NCBI RefSeq assembly: GCF_020567525.1
Contig: NZ_JAJCVI010000002.1
Span: 682,001-746,000, forward strand
Length of the DNA: 64,000 nucleotides
DNA from: Halorubellus salinus
GTDB taxonomy: Archaea > Halobacteriota > Halobacteria > Halobacteriales > Natrialbaceae
Reading direction: 5' to 3'
This document shows positions 25,090 to 33,182 of the stretch, in pieces (position 1 is the first letter of the stretch; each line of letters starts with the position of its first letter). The translations under genes and the position numbers were made by a program. The notes under the pieces were generated by a model that made no database searches, was not told the DNA's origin, and saw only the letters and a program-made list of their open reading frames with translations.

Positions 25090-25837
25090 ACTCCCACCCC
25101 CGCAAGGCCTGCCGGACGAAGTCAGAGTCGACCGACCGATAGAGGTTCTCGCTCCCGTCCAGGTCGCCGAAGTCCCAGTCGCGCACGACCGTCACCGGCG
25201 TCCCCGCGTCCGCTTCCCCGCAGACGAGGTTCGCCGCCGCCGCGAGCTCGTCGACGACGCACTGCACCGTCACCTCGAGTTCGTGCCCGTCGCGGTCCGT
25301 CTCCCCGCGGTAGTCCCGACTCGCCGGCATCCCCGCGTACCCGAGCGCGACCCCGGTCTGTCCGTGCCGGAACGGCCGTCCGCTCGTATCCGTCACCACC
25401 ACGGGGTTCTCGTGTTCCAGCCCATCGCGGATGCGAGCCGCACTTTCGTCCGGCCGCTCCGGTAACAGGAGGACGTCGCCAGTGGGGACGTTCGACCGGT
25501 CGATGCCCGCGTTCACGCCCACGTGCCCGAACCGCGTCTCCGTCAGGAGGAACGGCGCCTCCATCAGGAGCTCCGTCGACTCCTCGAGCACCGCCTGCGC
25601 GAACCGCGGGTCCTTCTCCTCGCCCGTCAGGTCCGCGAGCCGGTCGGCGATCTCGCGAGCACGCGGCCCCGCCGGGTACTCCGCGAGGTCCGCGACGCGT
25701 CCCTCGACCTTCGACACGACCGTCGACGCCACCACGACCACGTCGTCCGGCGCCAGGTCGAAGCGCGCGTCGACGAGCGCCGCGAGGTCGTCGCCCTCAC
25801 GGACCTCCGGGACGTCCGGGACCGACAGCAGTTCCAT
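25079..25837 (-). CDS. cofE: Coenzyme F420-0:L-glutamate ligase
   Basis: A 252-residue CofE that uses GTP to add gamma-linked glutamates to F420-0. Recognisable segments are DDVVVVASTVVSKVEGR near the N terminus, ETRFGHVGVNAGIDRSNV and VVVTDTSGRPFRHGQTGVALGYAGM, which hold the metal and nucleotide contacts. The length fits the archaeal single-domain form, with no FbiB-type fusion. It is the first gene of a pair with the LLM oxidoreductase and the overlap suggests co-translation. Other F420 synthesis genes are not in the window, though an F420:NADP reductase is at 36722-37390. Confidence 0.92.
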   Translation of the reverse strand: MELLSVPDVPEVREGDDLAALVDARFDLAPDDVVVVASTVVSKVEGRVADLAEYPAGPRAREIADRLADLTGEEKDPRFAQAVLEESTELLMEAPFLLTETRFGHVGVNAGIDRSNVPTGDVLLLPERPDESAARIRDGLEHENPVVVTDTSGRPFRHGQTGVALGYAGMPASRDYRGETDRDGHELEVTVQCVVDELAAAANLVCGEADAGTPVTVVRDWDFGDLDGSENLYRSVDSDFVRQALRGWEYDG

Positions 25838-25904
25838 GCACGAGCGTCCGGGAGCCGCCCTCAAAGGCCAACCGGTACCGGACGAGCTATCCACGGGACG
25901 GCCG

Positions 25905-25955
25905 CATCGTCGTCGTGCCGCGCTCGACGGTCTCATCGTCGTCGTGCCGCGCTCG
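25905..25955. repeat. 22-bp direct repeat, 29-bp period, non-coding
   Basis: CATCGTCGTCGTGCCGCGCT plus CG occurs perfectly at 25905-25926 and 25934-25955, between the cofE start and the stop codon of the phosphoesterase gene on the same strand. Confidence 0.85.
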
Positions 25956-25959
25956 CCCG

Positions 25960-26445
25960 TCAGCGCTCGTGGAGCGTCGCGTCCACGCTCCCGTCCGCGA
26001 CGTCGAGCTCGTAGCACGTCGTGCGCGTCGCCGGCGCCGCCCCGGTCGCACTCCCCGGGTTCAGGAGGCGGATCCCGTCGACGGTCTCGTCGAGGACCTC
26101 GTGCGTGTGCCCCGAAAGGACGACGTCCGCGTCGTGCTCGCGGCCGACGTCGACGACGCGCTCACGGTAGGACGCCACTGGACCGGTCCCGTGCGTGACC
26201 GCGAACCGGACGCCCTCGCGCTCGAACACCTCGACGTCCGGGAGACCGAGACTCGCAGGGTCCATGTTCCCCGCGACCGCGGTCACGTCCGGCACCAGCT
26301 CGCGGACCGCCTGGTACGAGGATTCCGCGTCGAAGTCGCCCGTGTGGACGACGTGGTCGGCGTCACGGACGACGTCCGCGACCCACTCGGGGATGCTGCT
26401 CGCGCGAGACGGCACGTGCGTGTCGCCGAAGACGACGAGTCGCAT
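25960..26445 (-). CDS. Metallophosphoesterase, YfcE/MJ0936 family
   Basis: A 161-residue calcineurin-like phosphoesterase. The metal ligands are all present: D8-T-H10, D37 in HTGDFD, N60 in AGNMD, H85 in THGTG and H113-T-H115 in SGHTH. The small size and pattern match the YfcE/MJ0936 group, which hydrolyses phosphodiester bonds in vitro; the natural substrate is unknown. Cytoplasmic. Divergent from the Nudix-eIF2B gene, with 56 bp between starts. Confidence 0.9.
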   Translation of the reverse strand: MRLVVFGDTHVPSRASSIPEWVADVVRDADHVVHTGDFDAESSYQAVRELVPDVTAVAGNMDPASLGLPDVEVFEREGVRFAVTHGTGPVASYRERVVDVGREHDADVVLSGHTHEVLDETVDGIRLLNPGSATGAAPATRTTCYELDVADGSVDATLHER

Positions 26446-26501
26446 ACGCGAGGGTACGGCGAGTCGGAACTAAGTTCCCCGGGGCGGTCGAACGAGCGCG
26501 T

Positions 26502-27854
26502 ATGACCGACGAGGAGACCCACGTCGTCACCGCGTTCGTCAGGCACGACGGCCACGTCCTGCTGTGTCGACGCAGCGAGCACGTCGGGACGTACACCGAA
26601 CGGTGGGGCGGCATCTCGGGGTACGCCGAAGGCGACCCGGACGAACAGGTGCTCGTCGAACTCCACGAGGAGGCCGGGTTCGAGACCGACGCCGTCGATC
26701 TGGTGCGTACCGGGTCGACCGTCGACGTTCGCGACGACGACCTCGACACGCACTGGGTCGTGCACCCGTACCTGTTCGACGTCGACGACCGCGACGTCAC
26801 CGTGAGCGAGGAGCACGACACCTGCGAGTGGGTGCACGCGACCGAGATGCTCCACCGTGACTGCGTGCCCGGCCTGTGGGCGGCGTACGAGCGCGTCGCA
26901 CCGTCGGTCCGTTCGGTCACGGCCGACGACGAACACGGCGCGGCGGCGCTGTCGGTTCGTGCACTGGAGGTGCTCCGCGACCGTGCGGGCGTCCTGCGTG
27001 CCGAAGGCGCGTCGGCGGACGCAGCGACGGACGAGGTCCGCGACCTGGCGCGACGACTGCGGCGAGCGCGCCCGAGCATGGCGGTCCTCGAGAACCGTGT
27101 GAACCGCGCGATGGCGACCGCGGACGCGGACGCGGCGAGCCTGGAGACGGCGGCGATGGACGGCATCAACCGCGCGGTCCGCGTGGACGTCGAGGCGGCC
27201 GAACGCGCCGCGGCACTCGTCGGTGACCGAACGGTCCTGACGCTCTCGCGCTCGGGAACGGTCGTTCGTGCGCTCCAGGACGCGGCCCCGACCGAAGTGT
27301 TCGTCGCGGAGTCCCGGCCGGGGAACGAGGGCGTCGGTGTCGCGGAGCGACTGCTCGCGGACGCACCGACGACCCTGCACACGGACGCCGCCATCGGGCA
27401 CGTGCTCGCGACCGCGGACGTGGACTGCGTGCTCGTCGGCGCGGACGCGGTGCTCGCGGACGGTCGCGTCGTGAACAAGACCGGGACGCGACTGGCGGCG
27501 GTCGCGGCGGCCCACGAGGAGGTGCCGTTCTTCGTGACGTGCGCGACGGACAAGGTCCGCACTGACGACACGGTGAACCTCGAGTCAGGGCGGCGGTCGG
27601 CGGTCTACGACGGGTCGGCGCCGCTGGACGTGACGAACCCGACGTTCGACGTGACGCCCGCGCACCTCGTGGACGCGGTCGTCACCGAACGCGGCGAGCT
27701 GGACCCGAGCGACGTGCGCGACGTCGCGGACGAACTCGCGGCGCTCGCGGCGTGGGACGGCGACAGCGTGGATGCGGACGACGCCGGCGAGAACGCGGCT
27801 GCTGCCAGGGAGGGGGCGGACAACGACGACGCGTCGACGGCGAACCGACGGTAG
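26502..27854 (+). CDS. Nudix hydrolase domain fused to an eIF2B-alpha-like (sugar-phosphate isomerase) domain
   Basis: A 450-residue two-domain protein. Residues 1-140 form a Nudix fold. The box is degenerate: its core VELHEEAGF keeps the E-L-x-E-E metal ligands but has Val where the usual Arg stands, and the glycine-to-Glu spacing is short. Residues about 150-415 match the eIF2B alpha/beta/delta and ribose-1,5-bisphosphate isomerase family, with VLTLSRSGTVVRALQDA, VFVAESRPGNEGVGVAERL, CVLVGADAVLADGRVVNKTGT and VPFFVTCATDKV. The C-terminal 35 residues are acidic tail. One protein may hydrolyse a nucleotide and isomerise a ribose phosphate in nucleoside salvage, which is inference. Confidence 0.85.
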   Translation: MTDEETHVVTAFVRHDGHVLLCRRSEHVGTYTERWGGISGYAEGDPDEQVLVELHEEAGFETDAVDLVRTGSTVDVRDDDLDTHWVVHPYLFDVDDRDVTVSEEHDTCEWVHATEMLHRDCVPGLWAAYERVAPSVRSVTADDEHGAAALSVRALEVLRDRAGVLRAEGASADAATDEVRDLARRLRRARPSMAVLENRVNRAMATADADAASLETAAMDGINRAVRVDVEAAERAAALVGDRTVLTLSRSGTVVRALQDAAPTEVFVAESRPGNEGVGVAERLLADAPTTLHTDAAIGHVLATADVDCVLVGADAVLADGRVVNKTGTRLAAVAAAHEEVPFFVTCATDKVRTDDTVNLESGRRSAVYDGSAPLDVTNPTFDVTPAHLVDAVVTERGELDPSDVRDVADELAALAAWDGDSVDADDAGENAAAAREGADNDDASTANRR

Positions 27855-28246
27855 CGGTCGGTTCGCGGCGGGTTCGTGCGACGGGACGTCGTCGGGTTTC
27901 GCGAGGCCGTCGCACGACGCCGGTCAGGGCACGTCGTTCGTCGCCGCGGCATCCGACTTGAACGCACGGGTCGGGCGTTGGGCGACTGCGCGCGTCGGAT
28001 TGCTGCGGGCGTCGACGGCGAGTCGAAACGCGCAAGACGCCGCCGCGTGAACGTACTGGTGGCGGCAGTGACGAAGCGTTACCCCCACCGAGCCCCGTCT
28101 GACGAGGGATTTTCACCCGAGCCGCCATTCCGACCGACCGCGAGCGACGGCGTTCGCGTCGCGTGATTCCGAGTGGTTCGACAGGTGTGACAGTCGCGAC
28201 CTGCAGGACCGCCGCTGGTTCTTGTAGGGGTGTTCTTCGTGTGGGT
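27855..28246. other. 392-bp gap without a recognisable gene
   Basis: Several short open frames cross this stretch on both strands but none has a family motif, acidic composition or convincing start. I see no tRNA or known stable-RNA signature. A weak TATA-like GGTTCTTGTAGG near 28217 may serve the acetyltransferase gene downstream. It could hold an unannotated small RNA. Confidence 0.5.
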
Positions 28247-28822
28247 ATGAACGTACGACGCATGACGGACCTGGACCGTGGCGCTGTCGCGAACCTGCAT
28301 CGGCGGTCGGCGCGCGAACTCGGCGCCGAAGCGTACGACGAGGAGACGGCGAAGGCGTGGGCGGGCGACCGCTGTCACTGCGACTACGACCTCGCTGACG
28401 CGGACTCGGTGTTCGTGGTCGCGGTGACGTCGCCGGACGTGACACGCGGCCCGCGCGTCGAGCGCTCCCCGGGCGGTGGCGAGGGCGACGTCGCCGGGTT
28501 CGCGCACCTGGACGTCGACGCGGGCGAGGTCGCGGCGGTGTACGTCAGTCCGACGTACGCCGGCGAAGGCGTCGGCTCCATGCTCCTCTCGCAGCTCGAA
28601 GCGCGTGCTCGCGACGACGGGCTCGAATCGCTCTCGGTCGCGTCCTCCCTGAACGCGGTCGGCTTCTACGAGCACCACGACTACGCCGTCACCGGGTCGA
28701 CGTCGTTCGAAACGACGGGTAACGGCGTGACCGCGACGCTCGACGTCCGCGTGATGGAGAAGTCGCTCGAACCCGAGGTGGCGAGCGTCCAGTCCGCGGA
28801 GGCCCGGGCGACGTCCCGGTGA
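28247..28822 (+). CDS. GNAT-family N-acetyltransferase
   Basis: A 191-residue acetyltransferase. The acetyl-CoA-binding motif A is seen as VAAVYVSPTYAGEGVGSMLLSQLEARARDDG, with the R/Q-x-x-G-x-G/A loop read here as AGEGVGS; LSVASSLNAVGFYEHHDYAVTGST forms motif B. The N-terminal NVRRMTDLDRGAVANLHRRSARELG is also typical. The acceptor is unknown. The ATG at 28247 gives the expected N terminus. Cytoplasmic. Confidence 0.85.
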   Translation: MNVRRMTDLDRGAVANLHRRSARELGAEAYDEETAKAWAGDRCHCDYDLADADSVFVVAVTSPDVTRGPRVERSPGGGEGDVAGFAHLDVDAGEVAAVYVSPTYAGEGVGSMLLSQLEARARDDGLESLSVASSLNAVGFYEHHDYAVTGSTSFETTGNGVTATLDVRVMEKSLEPEVASVQSAEARATSR

Positions 28823-28864
28823 GCGCGACGCCAGCCAGGAGCGGCGGCATCGACCGGACGACCG

Positions 28865-29482
28865 TCAGAAGAACTTGAAGAGGTCGTCGCGCTTGGCTTC
28901 GTGAAGGTGCGTGCGAACGGCGTCGTTCAGCGGCTGAATCTGCCCGCGCTTGGCGGTGATGGGCGCGATCGTGTCCTGCCACTGCTGCCACGGCGGGAAC
29001 AACCCGAGGCGGTCACAGAGGTCGTTCAGGCGTTCCTCGTCGTCGTCGACCTTGTCCATCTTGTTCACCGCGACCACGGTCGGGACGCCGAGGTCCTCGA
29101 GGACGTAGAACATCTCCACGACGTAGGGGATCTCGTCCTCGCCGCTGTGGCGGTCGATGATGTCGACGACGCTCTTCCCGTCGACGACGATGACCGCGAC
29201 GAGGAAGTTCGCCGCGTTCTCCTCGAGGTACGCGACGATGTCGTCCTTGATCTGCTCGCGGTGGTCCTCGTGGACGCCGGACATGAACCCGAACCCGGGA
29301 AGGTCCGTGAGCACGAAGTCGTCACCGGCCCAGTCGTAGTGATTCGGCTCTCGCGTCACCCCCGGCTTCTGGCCGGTATCGAACGTGTGGCCCGTTATCT
29401 CCCGCATCAGCGTTGACTTCCCGACGTTCGACCGGCCGACGAGGACGACCTCGTCCGAACGGTCGGGACGCGTCTCGAACAT
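28865..29482 (-). CDS. engB: EngB/YsxC-family GTP-binding protein
   Basis: A 205-residue GTPase of the TrmE-Era-EngA-YihA class. G1 is GRSNVGKST (residues 16-24), the G2 threonine is in [12 protein letters not shown]3 is DLPGFGF and G4 is NKMD. In bacteria EngB helps assemble the large ribosomal subunit, and archaeal homologues are presumed similar. The start at 29482 places G1 close to the N terminus as usual. Another GTPase, Nog1, lies 2.6 kb downstream. Confidence 0.92.
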   Translation of the reverse strand: MFETRPDRSDEVVLVGRSNVGKSTLMREITGHTFDTGQKPGVTREPNHYDWAGDDFVLTDLPGFGFMSGVHEDHREQIKDDIVAYLEENAANFLVAVIVVDGKSVVDIIDRHSGEDEIPYVVEMFYVLEDLGVPTVVAVNKMDKVDDDEERLNDLCDRLGLFPPWQQWQDTIAPITAKRGQIQPLNDAVRTHLHEAKRDDLFKFF

Positions 29483-29813
29483 ACCACTCGTACCCGACCG
29501 ACGGGGAAAAGCATGACTCGTTGCGCTCGTCGTCCGACCGAGCGGGTCCGCGCTGGCGACCGAGCGTTCAAGTACGAAGGCGCGGCGACCGCCGGGGCGT
29601 GCCGTGAGTCGACCCCGGTCGCCCGAGGCGGGAGCGTGGCACAGCACCGGGGCGCGGAGCGTGCCACCTGCTCGCCACGACGCCCAGCCGCCAGCAACGC
29701 GCCCGGTCAACGACGCGGCGCGTCGAGCGACGACGCGAGAAACCGACCAGGGCGCCCGGTTCGGTCGAGGAGGACCCCCGACATATTTCTCCGCGGGTCG
29801 CGTCGCGTGACTC
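29483..29813. other. 331-bp gap between divergent genes, with one hairpin
   Basis: No convincing gene is seen. A 7-bp perfect inverted repeat, GTGGCAC at 29636-29642 and GTGCCAC at 29661-29667, could form a hairpin with an 18-nt loop. I find none of the conserved blocks of RNase P RNA or 7S RNA. The right end holds the promoter of the DUF389 gene. Confidence 0.5.
29782..29788 (+). promoter_or_regulatory. TATA box of the DUF389 gene
   Basis: CATATTT is centred 29 bp before the GTG at 29814, the spacing of a leaderless haloarchaeal transcript. This supports the GTG as the true start. Confidence 0.6.
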
Positions 29814-31235
29814 GTGCGACTCGTCCAAGTGATGGTGCCGGCCGGGAAACGCGAGACGGTCCTCGGCGTGCTCGACGACGAGGGCATCGATTACGCCGTC
29901 ACCGACGAGACCAGCGGCCGCGAGTACACCGCCGTCGTGTCGTTCCCGCTCCCGCAAGCCGCGGTCGAGCCCGTGCTCGAATCGCTACGGGAAGCGGGCC
30001 TGGAGCGCGAGTCCTACACGGTCGTCGTCGACGCGGAGACCGTGCTCTCGAAGAAGTTCGAGGCGCTCGAAGCACGATACGAGGCGGACGAGGACACGAC
30101 CGGGGACCGCATCGCGCGCGAGGAACTCGCGTCGCGCGCCCAGGACCTCGCGCCGACGTTCACGACGTACGTCCTGATGACGGTCGTGAGCGTCGTCATC
30201 GCGACCGCCGGTATCCTCCTGAACTCGCCGGCGGTCGTCGTCGGGTCGATGGTGATCGCGCCGCTCATCGGGCCGGCGATGGCGACCGCGGTCGGGAGCG
30301 TCATCGACGACGAAGCGCTGTTCGGTCGTGGACTGAAACTCCAGATACTCGGGTTCGCGGTCGCAATCGGCGCCGCAGCGGCGTTCGCGTGGTTCGTGAA
30401 GACCGTGCACTTCGTGCCACCGGGACTGGACCCGACGACCATCGAGCAGGTGTCCTCGCGGCTCACGCCGGACTTCCTGTCGCTCGCGGTCGCCCTCGGT
30501 GCCGGTATCGCCGGCGCGGTGTCGCTGCGGTCGGGCGTGTCCGCGAGCCTCGTCGGCGTCATGATCGCGGTCGCGCTCGTCCCACCGACCGCCGTCATCG
30601 GGATCGGTATCGCGTGGGGGCTCCCCGTCGTCGTCCTCGGCGCGAGCGTGCTCGTCGCCGTGAACGTCCTCTCGATTAACCTCGCGGCGATGTCGACGCT
30701 CTGGTACTCGGGGTACCGGCCGGACAACTGGCTGCGTCGCGACCAGGCGCGGACCGCGACGCTGTTCCGCATCGGCGTCCTCCTCTCCGCGATCGTCCTC
30801 CTGTCCGTGTTCCTCGGTGGGACGACGTACGTCTCGTACGCGACCGCCATCGCCGAACAGGACGTCCGCGACGACGTCGAGCGCGTCCTCGACGAGGACG
30901 CCTACGACCGCGTTCGTCTCGTCGACCTGGAGACGACCGAGACCGACCGGCTCTGGGAGCAGCCCACGGACCCGATGCCGGAGCACGTGGTGGTGACGGT
31001 ATCGGTGCCGCCAGACGCCAGCTATCCGGGGCTCGCGGCGGACGTCCGCGCCGCCATCGCGGGCGAAGCGAACGGCGTCACGGTCGAGGTCAGGTTCGTG
31101 GAGACCCAGCGCGCGCCCCGGGTCGACGCGTCGGGAACCGCGTCCGTGGCGACACCCGACCACGCCACCGTCACGCGCTCGGCAGAACCAACCGTACACG
31201 CACCTCAGTTAGGTGAAATCGCGGTTTCACGGTGA
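29814..31235 (+). CDS. DUF389 (TIGR00341) family multi-pass membrane protein
   Basis: A 473-residue membrane protein. Residues 1-90 are a soluble ferredoxin-like domain ([32 protein letters not shown]). Residues about 120-350 hold six or so membrane helices with the family motifs [21 protein letters not shown] and [17 protein letters not shown]. The C-terminal part is soluble. The family has no proven function; a transport role is often supposed. GTG start, probably leaderless. The final codons overlap an 18-bp near-perfect palindrome upstream of the next gene. Confidence 0.88.
   Translation: MRLVQVMVPAGKRETVLGVLDDEGIDYAVTDETSGREYTAVVSFPLPQAAVEPVLESLREAGLERESYTVVVDAETVLSKKFEALEARYEADEDTTGDRIAREELASRAQDLAPTFTTYVLMTVVSVVIATAGILLNSPAVVVGSMVIAPLIGPAMATAVGSVIDDEALFGRGLKLQILGFAVAIGAAAAFAWFVKTVHFVPPGLDPTTIEQVSSRLTPDFLSLAVALGAGIAGAVSLRSGVSASLVGVMIAVALVPPTAVIGIGIAWGLPVVVLGASVLVAVNVLSINLAAMSTLWYSGYRPDNWLRRDQARTATLFRIGVLLSAIVLLSVFLGGTTYVSYATAIAEQDVRDDVERVLDEDAYDRVRLVDLETTETDRLWEQPTDPMPEHVVVTVSVPPDASYPGLAADVRAAIAGEANGVTVEVRFVETQRAPRVDASGTASVATPDHATVTRSAEPTVHAPQLGEIAVSR
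31213..31230. promoter_or_regulatory. 18-bp near-perfect palindrome at the DUF389-SIMPL junction
   Basis: GTGAAATCGCGGTTTCAC has perfect GTGAAA/TTTCAC arms and only one mismatched inner pair. It lies in the last codons of the DUF389 gene and 40 bp before the SIMPL gene, where it could be an operator for the latter or a hairpin. Confidence 0.35.
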
Positions 31236-31270
31236 CGTAGGTTCATCTCGACGGCGAGCGTACGGAGGGT

Positions 31271-32035
31271 ATGCATCAACGAGTTCTACAGGTGCTTGCG
31301 GTGGCGTTCGTCGTCGCGACCGCGGGCTGCCTCGGTTCGCTCGCCAGTACGTCGAACGACGCGACGCCCGCACTCGCGGGGAGTGACGGCGTGGCGACGA
31401 ACAGTATCGACGTGCGTTCGACCGCGAGCGTCACCGCCGCACCGGACCTCGTCGTCGTCCACGTCGCCGTCGTCGGCGAGGGCGACACCGCCGAGGCGGC
31501 TGCCCGTGCAACGGCGGCGGACGCTGACGGGCTCCGTGCCGCGCTCGACGACGTCGTCGACCGCGACGGTCAAGCCGTCGACGTGACGCTCGAGAACGCC
31601 GGCTATCACCTGTCGCCGCGCTACGATTACTCGCGGGAGTCGCGCGAGATCGTCGGCTACCAGGCCACGCAGTCGTTCCGCGTCGAGACGACCGCGGTCG
31701 ACGCTGCGGGTGCGGTCGTCGACGCGGTCGTCGATGGCGGCGCGAGTCGCGTGCACGGCGTCACGTTCACGCTCAGTGACGCGGCCCGCGCCGACCTCCG
31801 GAGTGACGCGCTTGCGGCGGCGATGGAGAGTGCGCGCGCCGACGCGGACGTCCTCGCCGCAGCCGCCGGTGTCACCATCGACGGGCTCGCCGGGGCGAGC
31901 ACCACGAACGTCGACGCGACGCCGTACTACCGCGGGTACGCCGAGGACGCCGGCGCCGACGGCGCAGCAACCACGTTCGAACCCGGTGACGTCACCGTCA
32001 CCGCGACCGTCACCGTCGCTTACACGTACGAGTAG
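31271..32035 (+). CDS. SIMPL-domain lipoprotein
   Basis: A 254-residue exported protein. The N-terminal signal has a lipobox ATAGC with the modified cysteine at residue 20, so it is probably anchored to the outer face of the membrane. The rest is a SIMPL (DUF541) domain: SIDVRSTASVTAAPDLVVVHVAVVGEG opens it and VTVTATVTVAYTYE closes it, as in other members. The family forms oligomers and is linked to signalling or stress, but its role in archaea is unknown. An ATG follows a GGAGGG sequence, a fair ribosome-binding site. Confidence 0.85.
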   Translation: MHQRVLQVLAVAFVVATAGCLGSLASTSNDATPALAGSDGVATNSIDVRSTASVTAAPDLVVVHVAVVGEGDTAEAAARATAADADGLRAALDDVVDRDGQAVDVTLENAGYHLSPRYDYSRESREIVGYQATQSFRVETTAVDAAGAVVDAVVDGGASRVHGVTFTLSDAARADLRSDALAAAMESARADADVLAAAAGVTIDGLAGASTTNVDATPYYRGYAEDAGADGAATTFEPGDVTVTATVTVAYTYE

Positions 32036-32075
32036 CTACCGGGCACCCACGCTCGAGAAAAGCAGTCGGGAGTCA

Positions 32076-32137
32076 GCAGTCGGCCGCGGTCAGTTCTCGT
32101 CGAAGCGGCAGTCGGCCGCGGTCAGTTCTCGTCGAAG
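32076..32137. repeat. Tandem duplication of the nog1 3' end including its stop codon (32-bp period)
   Basis: The 30 bases at 32108-32137, which code for the last Phe-Asp-Glu-Asn and TGA of nog1 plus downstream bases, are repeated exactly at 32076-32105 outside the gene. Confidence 0.92.
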
Positions 32138-33087
32138 GGAAGTTCGGGCTCGTAGTCGATGACGTCCACCGCCATGTCGAGGACGGCGTCGACGTTCTCG
32201 TCCTCGGTGATGCTCATGTACGCGTCCGCGTCCACGTCCGTCGACCGGTCGCTCTTGTTACAGATCGTGAGGACGGGAACGTCGTCGAACCGCGATTCGA
32301 CCTCGTGGAGGAGTTCGAGCTGGGATTCGAGCGGGTACCCACAGTCCGCGCTCGCGTCCACGATGAACAACACGCAGTCGCCGAGGTGCGTGAGTGCCGA
32401 CACCGCCTGCGCTTCGATGTCGTTCCGTTCGTCCTCCGGTCGGTCGAGCAACCCGGGCGTGTCCACGATCTGGTAGCGGAGGTGGCCGCGCTTGAAGTGC
32501 CCGACGCCGATGCCTTTGGTCGTGAACGGATAGCTCGCGGTCTCGCCGCGAGCGGCCGTGACGGCGTTCACGAACGAGGACTTCCCGACGTTCGGGTAGC
32601 CGGCGACGACGATCGCGGGCTCGTCCGGATCGATGTCGGGGAGCGTCTTCAGGTCGTCGCGCGCCGCACCGAGACGGAGGAGGTCGTCCTCGATCTCCTC
32701 GACGACGTCCGCCATCCGCGCGAACGCTTGCTTCCGGTGCTTGCGTGCGGTGTCCGTGTCGGTCTTCCGGAGCTTCGACTGGTACTCGTCGCGGATCTCC
32801 GCGGTCTTCCGACTCGCCCACGTCACCTCGTTCAGGCTCTTGCGGACCGCGTCGACGTCGACGATGGCGTCCGCGAGCTCGTAGTAGAACGGGTCGATGG
32901 TGGAGAAGTCCGGCCACGCGGTGACGACGTTCTCCAGGTTGTCCGAGAGGATGTTCGACGCGGTCGTCAGCATCGACTGCTGGGCCTCCAGTCCGGACTT
33001 CGCGCGTCCGGAGCGCGCCGCCCGCGAGAACGCCTTGTCGATGAGTTCCTCCGACCGTGGTGTCGTGGGGAGGTTCTCGAAAATCAT
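32122..33087 (-). CDS. Nog1-family GTPase
   Basis: A 321-residue Obg-related GTPase. The N-terminal 150 residues are the Nog1 helical domain (MIFENLPTTPRSEELIDKAFSRAAR). G1 is GYPNVGKSS, G2 lies in ASYPFTTKGIGVGHF, G3 is DTPGLLDRP and G4 is NKSD. Nog1 in eukaryotes acts in 60S ribosome assembly; archaeal members are presumed to act on the large subunit. The ATG at 33087 begins the family's usual IFENLP, so the earlier in-frame TTG is rejected. The 3' end is duplicated just downstream. Confidence 0.92.
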   Translation of the reverse strand: MIFENLPTTPRSEELIDKAFSRAARSGRAKSGLEAQQSMLTTASNILSDNLENVVTAWPDFSTIDPFYYELADAIVDVDAVRKSLNEVTWASRKTAEIRDEYQSKLRKTDTDTARKHRKQAFARMADVVEEIEDDLLRLGAARDDLKTLPDIDPDEPAIVVAGYPNVGKSSFVNAVTAARGETASYPFTTKGIGVGHFKRGHLRYQIVDTPGLLDRPEDERNDIEAQAVSALTHLGDCVLFIVDASADCGYPLESQLELLHEVESRFDDVPVLTICNKSDRSTDVDADAYMSITEDENVDAVLDMAVDVIDYEPELPFDEN

Positions 33088-33182
33088 GTCCAAGCGTACA
33101 CGACTAGGACGTAAAAACGCGTCTATCGGGGCGTGGGCGTGTCACGCCGCGGCGTACCTGCGAGTCGGTCGGTGTCGAGGCG

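Noticed and set aside
27855-28246. A small gene or stable RNA in the 392-bp gap
   Set aside because: No frame has a convincing composition or motif, and I could not fold a tRNA or recognise 7S or RNase P RNA blocks by eye. A covariance-model search would settle it.
29636-29667. Rho-independent-type terminator
   Set aside because: The hairpin has a long loop and no T-run after it, and it lies between the 5' ends of two divergent genes where a terminator is not expected.
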